Notes: generated by a model not told the origin, from the letters alone. DNA of 64,000 nucleotides from Gentiana macrophylla (GCA_026214975.1 CM047806.1:6051822-6115821); one strand, 5' to 3'; shown: positions 32,253 to 43,989, counted from the stretch's first letter. Made by a program: numbers and translations.

Positions 32253-35200
32253 TTAGACTTTGATCATCCCGAACAAAGCATCAATAAGACATTCCTCAAG
32301 ACAACATTTTCTATGGTCAAATCATACTTACACAAGAAACTCAAGTCAACTCATACTAGTCATGCTCATAAGATATCCATTATTCACTACTTACTATGAA
32401 TCGAAGTGATGTGTGCATGTGCATTTAGTTTTATATATTCGTAGCAAGATTAGAGTTTATGCCAACTTCGTAATCTCAACCTACCAACCTCAGCATTCAT
32501 ACTTCTCAAACATTTAAATTTTTGAAGCACTAGAGCAATAAGCAAGAGCGTATCTATAGGGTTTTTGGACTTGGAGACCGAGTACTACTCAAAGCCTCTT
32601 AAAGAGTTGAATATCTTCAATTCATATCTTCATATTTTTCAAATACTATAAATCTCAAGGAAGAAAACTTTTTAAAGTATCCCCCTATCTTAGATCAAAT
32701 ATAGCAATGAATATTACCACAAGCGCAAGGCTACTTTGGTAATGTTACTACAAGCCCAGTGTTTAACATTTTGTTAAAACACAGGTACGTCTCAAGCTTA
32801 TTACTCCGCTTTTGTTGGTAAGAATATAAGAATACTCAAAGCAGATAGATATTGACACTAGGTAGGCATAACCAATCATCTATGCAATGTACACAATATT
32901 TTCAATTTTTTTATAAATTGCGCGGTATAACTCGATTCATTTATTGAGTAATTGAATAATAAATAACTACTCGCAACAACCAGCATGAATATCCTTAAAT
33001 TTACTTTGCATAAGTATAAAATGATCACGTACTTACGCAGCTTGGTTCATTTCCTATCAATTCTTGGCTAGGAACTCACAATTCTAAGGGTACGAGATAA
33101 ATAATATGGTATTTATTCAAATTTTCAATTTTTCAATTTTTCTACCGTTTCATTCAAATTTCAATCATAACATAACATAGCTAAGTCTCCTACCCCCCAC
33201 TTAAACATGGCATTGTCCTCAATGACAAAAATAAATGAGAATTTAAGAAAAAGACTTAGCTCTGGAAACGGCTCTCAAGTAAAGGAACAATATCGGAGTA
33301 AATGTCAGCACGTTGTGGAGAAGCAAGTGAAAACCTGTATAAGCAGACAAACTCCACGAAACCGTTAATAACACCATGTCTATGGAAGTTATAGAATAAT
33401 GTGGCAATAATTAGGTATGAATACCGAAAAACATTTTAAGCCACTTTATTTTATACAACCAATGACAAGGGAAACCAAAAAGAAAAATACTAAATAGAAA
33501 GAAAAATAAACAAGCTACTAAAGATGGTGGTCTTTATCTACAACCTCCACCGCCTAAATATTCTTAAAACCGGGTGGAGAAGACAAAGATCAAAAAGCAT
33601 AACCCCATGTGGGAAAACACGAGGTTGACTGGCTCACTATGTATTCAGTCCAGAGAAACTTGGTAAGGTAGAACAGATTGAATGCGACCTATTGGCTAAA
33701 GATAAAATCAAATACTTAGCGCAGAAACTTCTCGCTTGCATTGGATATCAACAACTTAGGGAGATGTAGCTACTCCTCGAAATTACTAATAACCCAATGT
33801 ATCACGTAAAAGTCATAACCGTCATCAACAAGGTCTGATCGGTGTGATAGTTCAGAACAAAACTTATCATCTAGAAATGCCGGAATCGACGGAAAAAATG
33901 TGAAATTTAAAACTTCCGGTAGAAAGATAAGTTGTACTTTGATTGAACCAAAAACCTTTAAAATCTAGCTAGGGTCAGAGCTACACTTACCCCAACTAGT
34001 ATCATGAAAATCAAAATAATCATTAAAGCTTAGCAATATTTCAAATTCCGCAACACAAAGGTATTGTGTAAACAAAATGGAGGTTGAGAGTATGATGGGT
34101 TTAGAAAAAGATACACATAAGGTTGGGAAGAAAAGATAAAGGGTGGGTAAGAAATTGTGTTTATGGGCGGGTTGAAAATGGTTAAGGCATTGAGATTGGG
34201 TGGGAGAGTGAAACGGATGGAAAGAAAGAGAGGCGATGAAAGAATGGTTAGAAATGTGAACTGTAGGGGCAGATTGGTGAGAGGATCGAAAAGGTTGAAG
34301 GGTGAAAAGGTATAAATGAAAGGATAAGGGTAGTTGCAGAATGAATTGCGCACCACTTTGAATTTTCACTTGGATCACCTTTCTAAAAGATTTTGGAAGT
34401 TGACCAAAATTGTTCTTGTTCGCACCAATCATTCTCTGTTACATTTTCAGTAATTCTCAAGCTCTCTTAATGCTTCCATCTTAAGGTGGATTGCTAAGTT
34501 TCCTTTTCTTTAGCAATTTCTTGACTCTCTCTGAAACTCTATTCGCGTGGCCTATATTGAGTAAAAAAGTTTTGCACATCCTTAGCCCAATGGCCATCAG
34601 AACACGGCAAAATAAAAAACCTCAACATATGTCACGTTACTCTTATTTGACTCAAAGAAAGAAAAACCTAAAATCCTAAAAAGAAATCCTAAGGGTTTTA
34701 AAGAAGTAGTTCTGAGTTTAGAGTCCTCAGCTCGACTTTCCAAAAGTATCCTTGTCAGTCATTATTCTTTGATCACGAGATATTGACCCCTCTGAGCACT
34801 ATAGGAGGTGGGCTCATCGCTGTTGCGGATTAATACCCTTCCCTTGGTTGTGAGACCTAGGAAACGACATTTATCCATACCATTTATCCAAAGCTCTTAC
34901 CTCGGCTCTCGTTTTAGGAATTAGTGAATTCTAAGAAACTCGGCTAAAATTATGGTTTTGGCCTTGACAATAAGAAACAATGAATCTAAGTACTCCGAAT
35001 AAGGTCGGTTATGTAGGCAAGCCTACGCCGTCTTATTCGTTGGAACATATGTGATGATTCAGCCAATCCGTCAAGATTAAGCCCGTTTAGCCTGAAGGCT
35101 TATCGGCTATGCTAAGTCTTGTTGAGCTGCTGTAACGCATACATCACACGTGGAGGGAGTTGATTGAGCGAAGCTCGTTTGAACTCGCCCAGCCATGGTT

Positions 35201-36030
35201 AACCATATCCGAACCTATGTACAAAGATTCTTTGATTTCTAAATTGTCACCCAAAGCGTAATCTCGTTTTTGTTTAAGGTGGGTTCACCGAGAAGCCATC
35301 ACCATAAACATGAAAGCCGAAGATTGTGTTCTTTCAAAACTCAACGTCTTCTTTAGATTGTGAATGCTTAAACTACACAATTTGTTGCTCCCATGGCCAG
35401 TAGAAGCAATCTCATGCATAGGACAATGAGATTTTAACAGAACTACGAGGAACTCTTTATTCACTGCTTCCTTCAACTACTACATGTTTCCCTACACCCT
35501 CTAGATGAGATAGATTTGGGGGCAAAACCTTCGACACAAATAGAATTAATCTTACAAACTAACTCCGGGCTAAGATTCATACTAAGGTTCATGTATAGGC
35601 TAACTTATGCTCAAAAAACCAAAAGGTAGTAAAACATAAGCAAAAAAAAGTGTAGTACCTTGCCTTCAACATTGTACCACGAAGAATTTAAGCCTTTAAA
35701 ATTTTTTTCGGAGCCATCTTGGTGCTTTAAAGGTATTGCTTCTATCGCTTTTCCCATCGTAGAGTAGTAATTCTGCATGTTGCTGGGTTATTTTCTCAGC
35801 GCCCTTGAAAAATTACTGACTTGGATTATTGCTTCTCTGGTTTACGCAAGCGAAGAAAACAAAAACAAACAAGCCATAGATCGATTTTAACATGGTTTCC
35901 ATGCTACTATCAGACCTACGGATTAAACATACGAGGATAAGCAGACACACGCGAAATTCGGACTCGAAAATCGAAACCGTGTAAATGAGCGAACAAGTAC
36001 AAAACAAAATAAAACAAAAAATTATAAATT
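32253..36030. other. Element C interior (non-coding)
   Basis: No retroelement domain in any frame. The longest open frame (34432-33965, minus) is low in coding character: rich in S/F/P/H with no motif. The end near the PBS holds A/T homopolymers (36134-36180). Confidence 0.75.
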
Positions 36031-36133
36031 CTCGGTCGACCGAATGAGGTCTCTCGGTCGACCGAATGAGGTCTCTCGGTCGACCGAATGAGGTCTCTCG
36101 GTCGACCGAATGAGGTCTCTCGGTCGACCGAAT
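36031..36133 (-). repeat. 22-bp tandem array carrying the palindrome TCGGTCGACCGA
   Basis: Four full 22-bp units and one partial, each holding the 12-bp palindrome followed by ATGAGGTC (the last by ATAAA). It lies in the leader of element C, about 170-270 nt downstream of its PBS in minus orientation. Confidence 0.95.
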
Positions 36134-36300
36134 AAATTTTTTTATTTTTTTTATTTTTTATTTTTTTTATTTTTATTTTAAGAATCTGGAATTTTAGAAT
36201 GAGCAGAGACAACGGAGGACTAAAAAGCGTAAAAGCAGACTCAAAGCGTAAAACTCGACATGAATAAGAAAATTATTTATATATAAAATTGACCGTTGGT

Positions 36301-36318
36301 TCCCCGGCAACGGCGCCA
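36301..36318 (-). promoter_or_regulatory. Element C primer-binding site (tRNA-Asp)
   Basis: On the + strand TCCCCGGCAACGGCGCCA reads as the 3' end of tRNA-Asp with CCA; it is the complement of the PBS, 6 nt from the LTR. It is not a tRNA gene. Confidence 0.92.
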
Positions 36319-36324
36319 AAAACT

Positions 36325-38129
36325 TGATGACGTGGTCAATCAGGTTATAAAATACTCGACCACCATAAATCAATACTAGCAAGAGGACTAGGCCCATCGT
36401 AGTATAGTTATAGTGAATCAAGGTCGATCCCACAGGGAACCAATTGTGGGTCATTCCATATATAAACAATTAATTAAACATGTCAAGGACATAGAGGCGG
36501 ACTACGACCAACATAAGACAAGAAAAGTAAAGACACGACTTGACACAACGTAATTAACCTCCCCAATTATAGTCTTTATCGTTTGGACCTAGATAATTTA
36601 TATAATAAACTGAACTTATTAACTATCAATCCGTTTGTATCTATCTTAGATTGGCTACGGGAGTCATCCTCTTAAACTTGACTTAGCACCGGTTAGGTTA
36701 CTAGATCACTGTGCTACATTACGTGACTTCACCTTTTGGGTATCCATCTCATATAACTCACACGCTTACGACTCTAAGGATGCCGATATTAATCGTACAC
36801 CTCGTCCAGGCAACATTCCTATGGTTAGGCGTACTTATACTTCCTAAACGATCGCTCAAGCCCTCGTCCAACTAACAATTACCTTTTAGGTCTCATGCTA
36901 GTTTACGAACTACGTATAACTAGGTGACGTCAATTCCCTAATACAAAACCTACCTAGATCTCGCTGAAAGCCCCGGAAGATCATTAATGAGCCGACCTAG
37001 GAGCCCTATATTGGTATTTCCTAATTGTACGCTAATTAAAATTGACGAGCAACGTAGCCGTGGCCATACCTACTGAGATAATAAATCCTACTAAGCTAAA
37101 CCTACCATAAAGACGTGGCGGACTAACTAACAGACAAATAGGGGCTCGGTCGACCGAGCATAGACACTCGGTCGACCGAATGATTCCATTCGGTCACCCA
37201 AACGATTTCATCCCCAGATTACATCCTAGAATATATCTCTCAGCGTTTCATCATACTGAGCAGTTAAGCGATGAATTGTAAAGCAATCATATAAATTAAC
37301 ATAGATACGCATTAATTAAACTAAGCAGATTCATGAATAAATACTAAGTATATGACGTAGGTTATGGGATCCTCATGGACAAGGCGTCGCCACATCCCTA
37401 ACGTCATAGCCTAGATCTACATCATCTAGCTATGATTAACTAATTCAAACGATAAAGCATAATTGGGAGGGATTAATTACTTAAAATAAAAGAAACAGAA
37501 AATAAAGGCTTACATAATTTGAAGCCCTTAAACTCTGGAAACCCTCAAATTATTCTACATTGTATCAAAGCTATAAAATTGAAGAAAGAATGAAGGGATA
37601 TGTTGGTGTATATTACAATTCTCGTAGCTGCTTGCTTATATAGAGGTTTTTGCCGACTTAGGGTGGTTCTAGAAGATAAGCACGATATAAGCCGGAAACC
37701 GACCCAAACCTAAGGCTCGGTCAACCGAAGATCTTCACTCGGTCGACCGAAGCATCAGGCTCGGTCGACCGAACCTAGAAATGCCCCTTTTCACACGTTT
37801 TCTTCGTTTGCCTTGCTCCCCACTGCACGTTTGCATGTCGATCCGATTAATCTCTCATTTAATGCTCCGATTTCCTTCCTTCCTTATCTTGAGATAATTG
37901 ATTGAATGACACTAATCTTCTCGATTTGTCGTGATCTACAAAATCAGCATTTATCGCATAATAAATCGGCTTTTAATAATGAAAACGGCTAAATACCAAA
38001 TATCATATTAATAATCACTTAACATTAAATAATAAATATAAACATGTGATTTAATATGAAATATATATTATTAATCTCGATTTAAGGTCAACGTTGATGA
38101 CTTTTACGGGTATAATTTGACCGTCATCA
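36325..38129 (-). repeat. Element C 5' LTR (right)
   Basis: 1805 bp. The TCGGTCGACCGA motif set is present at 37144-37195 and 37712-37773 and is better preserved than in the left LTR. Confidence 0.93.
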
Positions 38130-38486
38130 ACTCTCCTATAAAAGGAGAGTTACCAAGGGAAATTGACATGGCAAATTTCAAAATTCACCACAAATAAAGG
38201 GAGAAAATTTGTTCTTTCTTATCTAGGGTTTTTAGTAGAAGAAAAACTTTGAGTTTTTCTTGGTGTTGCATATCAAGGAGGCTCGTGTATCAAGAAGGGT
38301 GTCCACCAACCGCCGTTTGAAGAACACATCGGAAGATCAAGGCGTCTCTTCCCGTTATTGGTAACATGATCTTAAACCCCCTTGTAGTAGTTTAAGTCCT
38401 TTAATTATGTATTGTGTCATATAAATCGTGATCCATCCCCTGCGCGTAGATCTAACTCGTTTAGATCTAAGAACCTGCATCCTTCA
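38130..38486 (+). repeat. Element B 3' LTR, second part
   Basis: Resumes with the duplicated ACTCT and the TATA palindrome and ends CCTTCA, followed by TSD CTTCC. Confidence 0.93.
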
Positions 38487-38491
38487 CTTCC

Positions 38492-38682
38492 ATTTTCAAA
38501 CCCTAAACACCATTTCCTAACCCTGTTGCTGAGTTGTATTGCTGCTGCTAAGGTGAAGTGTTGCAATTTTTCTTCTTTTATCATCAGAGGCACGGTCCTG
38601 AAAGAAAATCAGGAAAGTTCAGGCCGGTAAACCGAACCCTACCTCCGGTTTACCGAGGGTTGTTTTCCAGAAAAAAAAGCTT
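38492..38682. other. Gypsy A interior between element B and the 3' ORF
   Basis: Contains the hairpin pair CGGTAAACCG / CGGTTTACCG at 38624-38656, otherwise short non-coding sequence. Confidence 0.7.
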
Positions 38683-39808
38683 ATGTATCAGGTTCTGTAC
38701 TCGTTCAGGATGGGTCCTAAGCGTCAAAGGTCAGCTGTTCGTCCAAGTGGTTATCAGAATGTCTATGGAGATGCCAATCCACTGATAGACGGGGTTGCGC
38801 AATTCCATTCTTTAGCTATTTACGAGTCGTTCCGAGGGCATTGGAACGCAATGCCAGTGGCTCGAGAATGAGGGGTAGATTTGGACGACTGCGGGTCGAT
38901 ATTGCCGGAGGCCCTACAAGAACAAGATTTACTGGACATGGCTGAGGCACCGGCAAGGTTCAACGCCACGGTGGTATGAGAGTTTTATGCTTATGTTTCG
39001 CATAACCCCGGAGCCACATTTGCTATGGTCCGAGGAGTTAAGGTTGATTTCTCTATTGAGCGGATCAACGAGCATTTTGGGGTTAGAAATCCACCGGTGG
39101 GCCCGGATGAGTACACATCCTCGAGCAACATTGCCGATCTCGAGAGGATGGATATGGTTGCTGATTTCTTAGGGGTGCAATGGAAGCGCAATCCTGCTGG
39201 AGCCCTCACCATCTTCCTAGAGAATGAGCTATCTTGGGACCGGAAGATGGTCAATAGATTTGTTTGTGCACGCCTTCTTCCGACGAAGCACACGGTCTCT
39301 GTCACCACTGCGAGGGCAGAGTTGATGTTCTACCTAGAGATGGGTGCCCCAATCAACATCGGTCTACTGATGCATAGCCGTATCCATGAGCTTGCCGCCA
39401 CTTCTGAGCGAGAGCCGCTACCCTGTCTGGTGATGATTGATATGTTTGCTCTAGAGGCCGAGGTGAAGATGCTTGTGCGTGATGATTGGGAAGATCTGAG
39501 CCACGGCTCGATTTCACGATCGATTCGATAGTTCAGAGACGGGTTAGAGCAGAGAGGGAGCGTACTCCGGTGCATGGTGCACCGAAGACTCAGAGAGCCT
39601 TGCTTGAGGAGCACTCGCGAGAGATTGCGAGTCTACATAACAAGATGGATAGGATTATTGACTTCTTTGGCATTCCTTCCTCTACCCCGCCACCTAGGAC
39701 TACCCCACATCGTAGAGCATCATCTTGACCTTGTGCCTCTCAAGTTCTGCACCACCTCCCGGTTTTGAGCATGGAGTCGACTGGGAGGGTGATTCCGATG
39801 AGGACTAG
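38683..39808 (+). pseudogene. Gypsy A 3' ORF with putative plant transposon domain (Transposase_32 / Athila ORF2-like)
   Basis: The frame opens at MYQVLYSFRMGPKRQRS. The body shows the family hallmarks: a fREFYA-like segment (EFYAYVSHNP), VRGVKVDFSIERINEHFG, then LTRxxLPTKH-type RFVCARLLPTKHTVSVT and a charged coiled-coil tail (EEHSREIASLHNKMDRII). It ends in another frame with PPPGFEHGVDW, acidic residues and a TAG at 39806-39808. In-frame TGA codons at 38869-38871 and 38977-38979 are probably former CGA (methyl-C decay): VREFYA became V*EFYA. There are frameshifts near 39500 and 39725. The function of this domain is unknown. Confidence 0.75.
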
Positions 39809-41020
39809 GTTTTATTTCTTTTTATTGTTGTTTTCTATTTTTTTTGTTTTTATGTTATTTTCCTTTCCTATTTAGTAAATGTAGGAGAATATTTCTAATA
39901 TAATGATTTTGCCGGCTTAATTTGTTTTGGAGTTATTTATTTTCTCTTTTACTGCCGCATTTTTATTATACAGTTTCTTGTCACCACTATTCTTCTTGGT
40001 TTTTCTTGAGTTACTTAGCGCAGATTTTTCATGGACTACTTACATGAGCCCGATGATGATCCGATTCTTATTTGGTTCCACGCTTAACCAAAGCTAAGTT
40101 CCTTTTCGTTTTTTATTTCTCATCTTCCACATTGGGGACAATGTTTCGATTAAGTGGGGAGTAGAGGAACGTCACTTAGCTTTTTAGCATTATATTCCAT
40201 GAATTGCGTAATTGTCTTGATTCTCTTTGATGCACGATTCACCACTTAGACTTTGATTCTTTTCAACAAAATTTCGAAAAATTATGATATCTTTATCTTT
40301 TCGAGTTAATTGATTTCATCTATGTTTTACTTTGTACAAGTGAGAAAGTGTCCACTTCTGAAGTAGTGGCGTATTAAGCGCATAGTCTGTTATGAGCCAC
40401 CATTTTAAGCACGTATAACTCACTTCCCTTGGTGTGTAGTCGATAGCATATTGCTTTGACTAGAGTTGACCCTGGCTTTATCACGAATCATGTTTCACCA
40501 ACGCGTAGAAAGGCAAAGGAATTTCGGATTCGGTAGTTTATCATGAGTGGGGCCGTGAGGATAGTTAAATCAATGAGAGTTCACCCGCCAAGAAAGAGAA
40601 GTGCATTGAAATATATACATCTATATTCTCTTTGGCAATATCTTAGTCGATGGAGCGTAAGACGCATGACTTTTGCATAGACCGATAAACGTGAGCCTAA
40701 GAGTGATATATACTCGGTTCTCGATCCGCCTTGCCAGCTCAATTAATTAATAAATACATGTTCGAGACTGGTTAGTTCGACTACGGGTTGACGTAATGTG
40801 GAATTGTCTGCATTTCAAAGCGGTTGTGAAAGTTATTGCACACACACATTGGCTCATGATGTGAATAGTGTTTAATATGTAACTGATGGATATGAGTGGC
40901 ATGATCTTGATCTTGACTTTGTAGGGCATAGTTGTTTTTAATTAACTTGTGTATCGCTCAGAGTGTTATTTTCTTTTCGCCTTTTTGCTCGGGACGATCA
41001 AAAGCTAAGTGGGGGGTAGT
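39809..41020. other. Gypsy A 3' untranslated interior
   Basis: No gene seen. It ends in the polypurine tract AAGTGGGGGGTAGT (41007-41020). Confidence 0.7.
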
Positions 41021-42470
41021 TGATAACGCTCTAAATGGTACCAATAATTATACATATATTCACCCCTAATTCTACTCAAGAGAGGATAGATAGGCTCGTT
41101 ATTGCTTGGAATGTGTGTTAAATGCTGTGTGAGTGTTTCCAGGATCGTAATTCTGCATCTATGCTATTTTCCCAATGTTTTGGTACTGTTTTGTCTCGTT
41201 TTGAGTATTTTATAGGATGTACCAAATCTGGAGCATTGGAGAACGGATCTGGACCAAAAGGAATGCATTGGGCTGAGTGATTGAAGTCCAGGAGGAAGCC
41301 TGCTGAAGAAAAAGAAGAATAGAAGGCCCGGTAACCCGAGGGTTAAGCCCGGTAAACCGGTGACTTATTCAACACGAAATTCATTCTGCCGCATTGTCTA
41401 AGTCGGTTAAGGTTTTAGAGAGTCTTAAGTCGGCTATTGTATCTATATAAAGCCGCATATACTGAAAGCTTACATACAACTCATATATTATTCATTAGTA
41501 TTACAAATACATTATATATTATTATGAAATAAAGTTTTCCTAAGCTTTGGAGAGTTGCTTTTGGTTTCATCCATTCTTCCATCATCTCTAGCTTGAGTAG
41601 ATCGAGCTAGATCTCCATTGTTGAAGGTGTGAGGCTTTGAACGTTCCTTTATTGTCTTCAATATGGTAAATCTGTTCGTATTTATGTGTTTTAGTTGATC
41701 TGCATGTTTAACAACCCCATAATTTACTTATTTTAATCGTACTGAGCAATGTAAATCCAAAAATTAGGAAAAGCCGCGCCCGGTAAACCGGCGGTCTATA
41801 CCGGTTTACCGAGGCATATTTTAGAAAACCTAAACTGGGATTCACTACAGCTACGTTGATCGGCAGGAATAATTAAAACGAGTAATAGGTCTGGCCAATC
41901 TAGTATTCGTAATTCGTAAATTAACATGAAGGACCGCAAGTGAAGTGTTAATTAGGACATAGTCTTGATGGACCCCAGAGGCGTCTTTGGTCGGTGTCGC
42001 GGTATGTCTAGGCGGGTTAGCGGTATGAGGTAATGCTCAATATCGGCAGTTCTAGTTCTTTATGCGTATGGGCTATTACGGACCAATTAAAGAGGGTAGC
42101 TTGCGTATAGATTGTCTACTGCCATTGTCGAAGTAGATAGGAGTAGGAATTGCACCCGTAGCTGATAAATATGATAAAACGCTTACGATTAATCTAAGGA
42201 AATTATGTGGGGAAGTAAACATAACGATTAACTAATCCAAGTTAGTATATCGGTGAGGAGAGGGAGAGGGAGAGGTATACCATGTTTGTTTTCTTTTATG
42301 TTATTGTTGGTCAATGACCGCTTTTATTTTGCTTCTTAACTAGGTTAGAATCGTTTATATGTATAAGTTGCATTGTCTCTGTAGGATCGACCTTGACTCG
42401 CATTTACTATACTGCGATGTACCTAGTATTCTTACTAGTAATATTGACGTTAGTGACTTACACGCGATCA
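41021..42470 (+). repeat. Gypsy A 3' LTR
   Basis: 1450 bp, TGATAACG...GATCA, followed by the ATCCC duplication. It differs from the 5' LTR mainly by small substitutions and 1-3-nt indels. Motif pairs are at 41326-41362 and 41781-41813. Confidence 0.93.
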
Positions 42471-42475
42471 ATCCC

Positions 42476-43572
42476 CCTCTGCCTCTATAGCCTCCTTTTG
42501 CACTGTTGCCTGTAGGTCTAGGTCCAGTCCTATTACCAGTGTTTGTGTTGTGATTGTATGAGGCAATGTGAGCAGAGGCTTGAGTCTGACTGTTAGCCAT
42601 AGGACCAGTAACACTTATGGTGGGATTAAATCTTGCCAGCAATCTTTCATGTGTAAGTAACTGAGATTGGACTTCTGGCCAAGTAAGTGAACCAATTCTG
42701 GAGGTAATATTCACTATCACTGCTTCATTGTCCCTGTCCAAACCTCCTATTGTTGCTAAAATTAGTTCTTACTTAGTGATGGGGTAACCAGCAGCAGAAA
42801 GACTATCACTGAATGATTTCATTTGTGCTAAGTAATCACTCATAGTCTTGGATCCCTTCTCAGATCTAGTCAGTGCATTCTTGTATTCAAGCATTCTTGC
42901 TTCTGACTGATTATTGAACAAAGTTTCAAGTGTGGACCAGATTTCATGAGAAGTATTACATCCTATCAGTTCGACCAGAATTTGTTCTGTCATAGAACTA
43001 AGGAGCCATCCTAAAAGCAACTGATCAGTGGTCTTCCATTCTTCTGCTGCTGGATTTGGTGTATTTCCAAACAGACCAATATCTGAGGGTCGTGGTCTTG
43101 TTCCCAGCAGCATATCTTCCAGCTTATGCCCTCTAACAATAGGCAACATAGTATATTTCCAAAGAAGGTAATTATCTCGAGTCAGTTTTACAGTACATGT
43201 TTGTGTAATGTGACTGTTAAAGGGAACATTCTAGGAAAAGGAACCTGGTGAAAGAGATATCGGTGCAGACATAAAGGTGGGAAAAGAAGGAGGAACCATA
43301 GATCCAGTAATTTGAGACATAGATATACCACCAGAGTATTCAGGTGGTTGATACAAAAAACCTGGATACGGCAGTGATCCAAAGAATGAGCTGATGGGAG
43401 CTTGAGATCTTATTTCCACTCTCAGAGTTCGGACTTCCATTGCCGGAGTTGGTGAGATCTCTGAGCTGACTTGCAGAACATCATTTGCAGCTCCTCCAGC
43501 CGATGTTGCAACAGTTCTAGCTGATGTTGCAGCAGCTGTAGTAATCGGAAAAGAAGAGGTCCCGGAACTCAT
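42476..43572 (-). pseudogene. Copia gag, N-terminal part
   Basis: Structural protein of the retrotransposon particle. One frame runs from the start at 43572 (MSSGTSSFP) and shows the UBN2/DUF4219-type Copia gag signatures DNYLLWKYTMLP, EEWKTTDQLLLGWLLSS and SEARMLEYKNALTR. It is broken by TAG at 43231-43233 and TAA at 42769-42771 and resumes in the same frame as NEAVIVNITSRIG. It then reaches a glycine-arginine stretch (GGYRGRGG), where gypsy A cuts the frame at 42475. The missing zinc knuckle lies 24 kb away at 18333. Confidence 0.85.
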
Positions 43573-43587
43573 GACGCCGGTCAGAAC

Positions 43588-43599
43588 GCTCTGATACCA
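43588..43599 (-). promoter_or_regulatory. Copia primer-binding site (tRNA-iMet)
   Basis: On the minus strand TGGTATCAGAGC follows the LTR with no spacer. Confidence 0.9.
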
Positions 43600-43822
43600 A
43601 GTTTGACTTTAGTTCAGGAAGATGAACTCTATTGAAGGAGAAAGCTTTTGCAGAAAGATAAGTTTTGGAAGATGATATTTTTCATTAGATTCTATCACAG
43701 GTGTACCAAACACAATTATACTACTGTCTACGCAAATCAAGGCATAACAGAATTGCCACATCATTATCATCACACATTACACATTTTACCCATTATTACC
43801 ACTAATACCCTTTATCTTTTCA
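43600..43822 (-). repeat. Copia 5' LTR (right on the + strand)
   Basis: 223 bp, homologous to 14531-14751. The PBS complement GCTCTGATACCA (43588-43599) touches its inner end and GGCTT follows its outer end. Confidence 0.93.
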
Positions 43823-43827
43823 GGCTT

Positions 43828-43989
43828 GGACTTTAACGAATGAAATCGTTTAACAGACCTGTGTATTCATTTGATGAAAGGGGTAATTTAGTCCAACTGA
43901 AAATATTTTGTCCTTATTGCAACTAAAATAAGAGTGTGAATTAAAGCTTAAATAAGATGGCAATGTGGATTTATACCTAATTTTTTCTT
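43828..43989. other. Spacer to the right of the Copia insertion
   Basis: Sequence originally joined to 14530. Nothing recognised. Confidence 0.5.

Larger units (their letters stand above)
30431..38129 (-). mobile_element. Non-autonomous gypsy-like element C inside the 3' LTR of element B
   Basis: LTRs 30431-32240 and 36325-38129 (about 1.8 kb each), with TSD ACTCT (30426-30430 and 38130-38134). The tRNA-Asp PBS complement TCCCCGGCAACGGCGCCA (36301-36318) lies next to the right LTR and the PPT complement ACTACCCCCCAC (32241-32252) next to the left, so the element runs on the minus strand. Its 4.1-kb interior has no ORF with a retroelement domain. Its PPT (AAGTGGGGGGTAGT) is identical to that of gypsy A, which suggests the same mobilising family. 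Confidence 0.93.
21996..38486 (+). mobile_element. Non-coding LTR element B (LARD-like, probably Copia-derived), containing element C
   Basis: LTRs 21996-23700 and 29077-38486 (the second split by element C), with TSD CTTCC (21991-21995 and 38487-38491). The PBS (TGGTATCGGAGCCAGG, 23703-23718) resembles the iMet site of Copia elements, and the PPT AAGTGGGAGAT (29066-29076) is Copia-like. The 5.4-kb interior has no ORF above about 90 codons and none with a retroelement signature. Long LTRs with a long non-coding interior fit a LARD-type non-autonomous element. Confidence 0.92.
18334..42470 (+). mobile_element. Ty3/gypsy element A (Athila-like, no RT), containing element B
   Basis: LTRs 18334-19773 and 41021-42470, with TSD ATCCC (18329-18333 and 42471-42475) inside the Copia gag gene. 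The PBS (19781-19798) matches the 3' end of tRNA-Asp with one mismatch, and the PPT is AAGTGGGGGGTAGT (41007-41020). Without element B the interior is about 4.7 kb. It encodes a retropepsin-containing ORF and a separate 3' ORF with the putative plant transposon domain found in Athila elements. No RT or integrase is present, so it would need help to move. Confidence 0.93.
14531..43822 (-). mobile_element. Copia LTR retrotransposon, split by nested elements
   Basis: It has LTRs of 221 and 223 bp, a 5-bp TSD (GGCTT at 14526-14530 and 43823-43827), a tRNA-iMet PBS directly next to the right LTR and a purine tract next to the left LTR. Without the insertion of gypsy A (18334-42475) the element is about 5.15 kb, a normal Copia size. 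Order on the minus strand is gag, protease, integrase, RT, RNase H. The LTR ends are TG...CT rather than TG...CA. Confidence 0.95.

Noticed and set aside
33965..34432. 155-codon minus-strand frame in element C
   Set aside because: Ser/Phe/Pro/His-rich with no domain; overlapped by a second open frame of similar length, as expected for biased composition.
36031..36133. Regularly spaced short repeats suggesting a CRISPR array
   Set aside because: Units are directly adjacent with no unique spacers, and the setting is a plant retroelement leader.
36301..36318. tRNA-Asp-like sequence ending in CCA
   Set aside because: Only the last 18 nt of tRNA-Asp are present, next to an LTR: it is the complement of a primer-binding site, not a tRNA gene.
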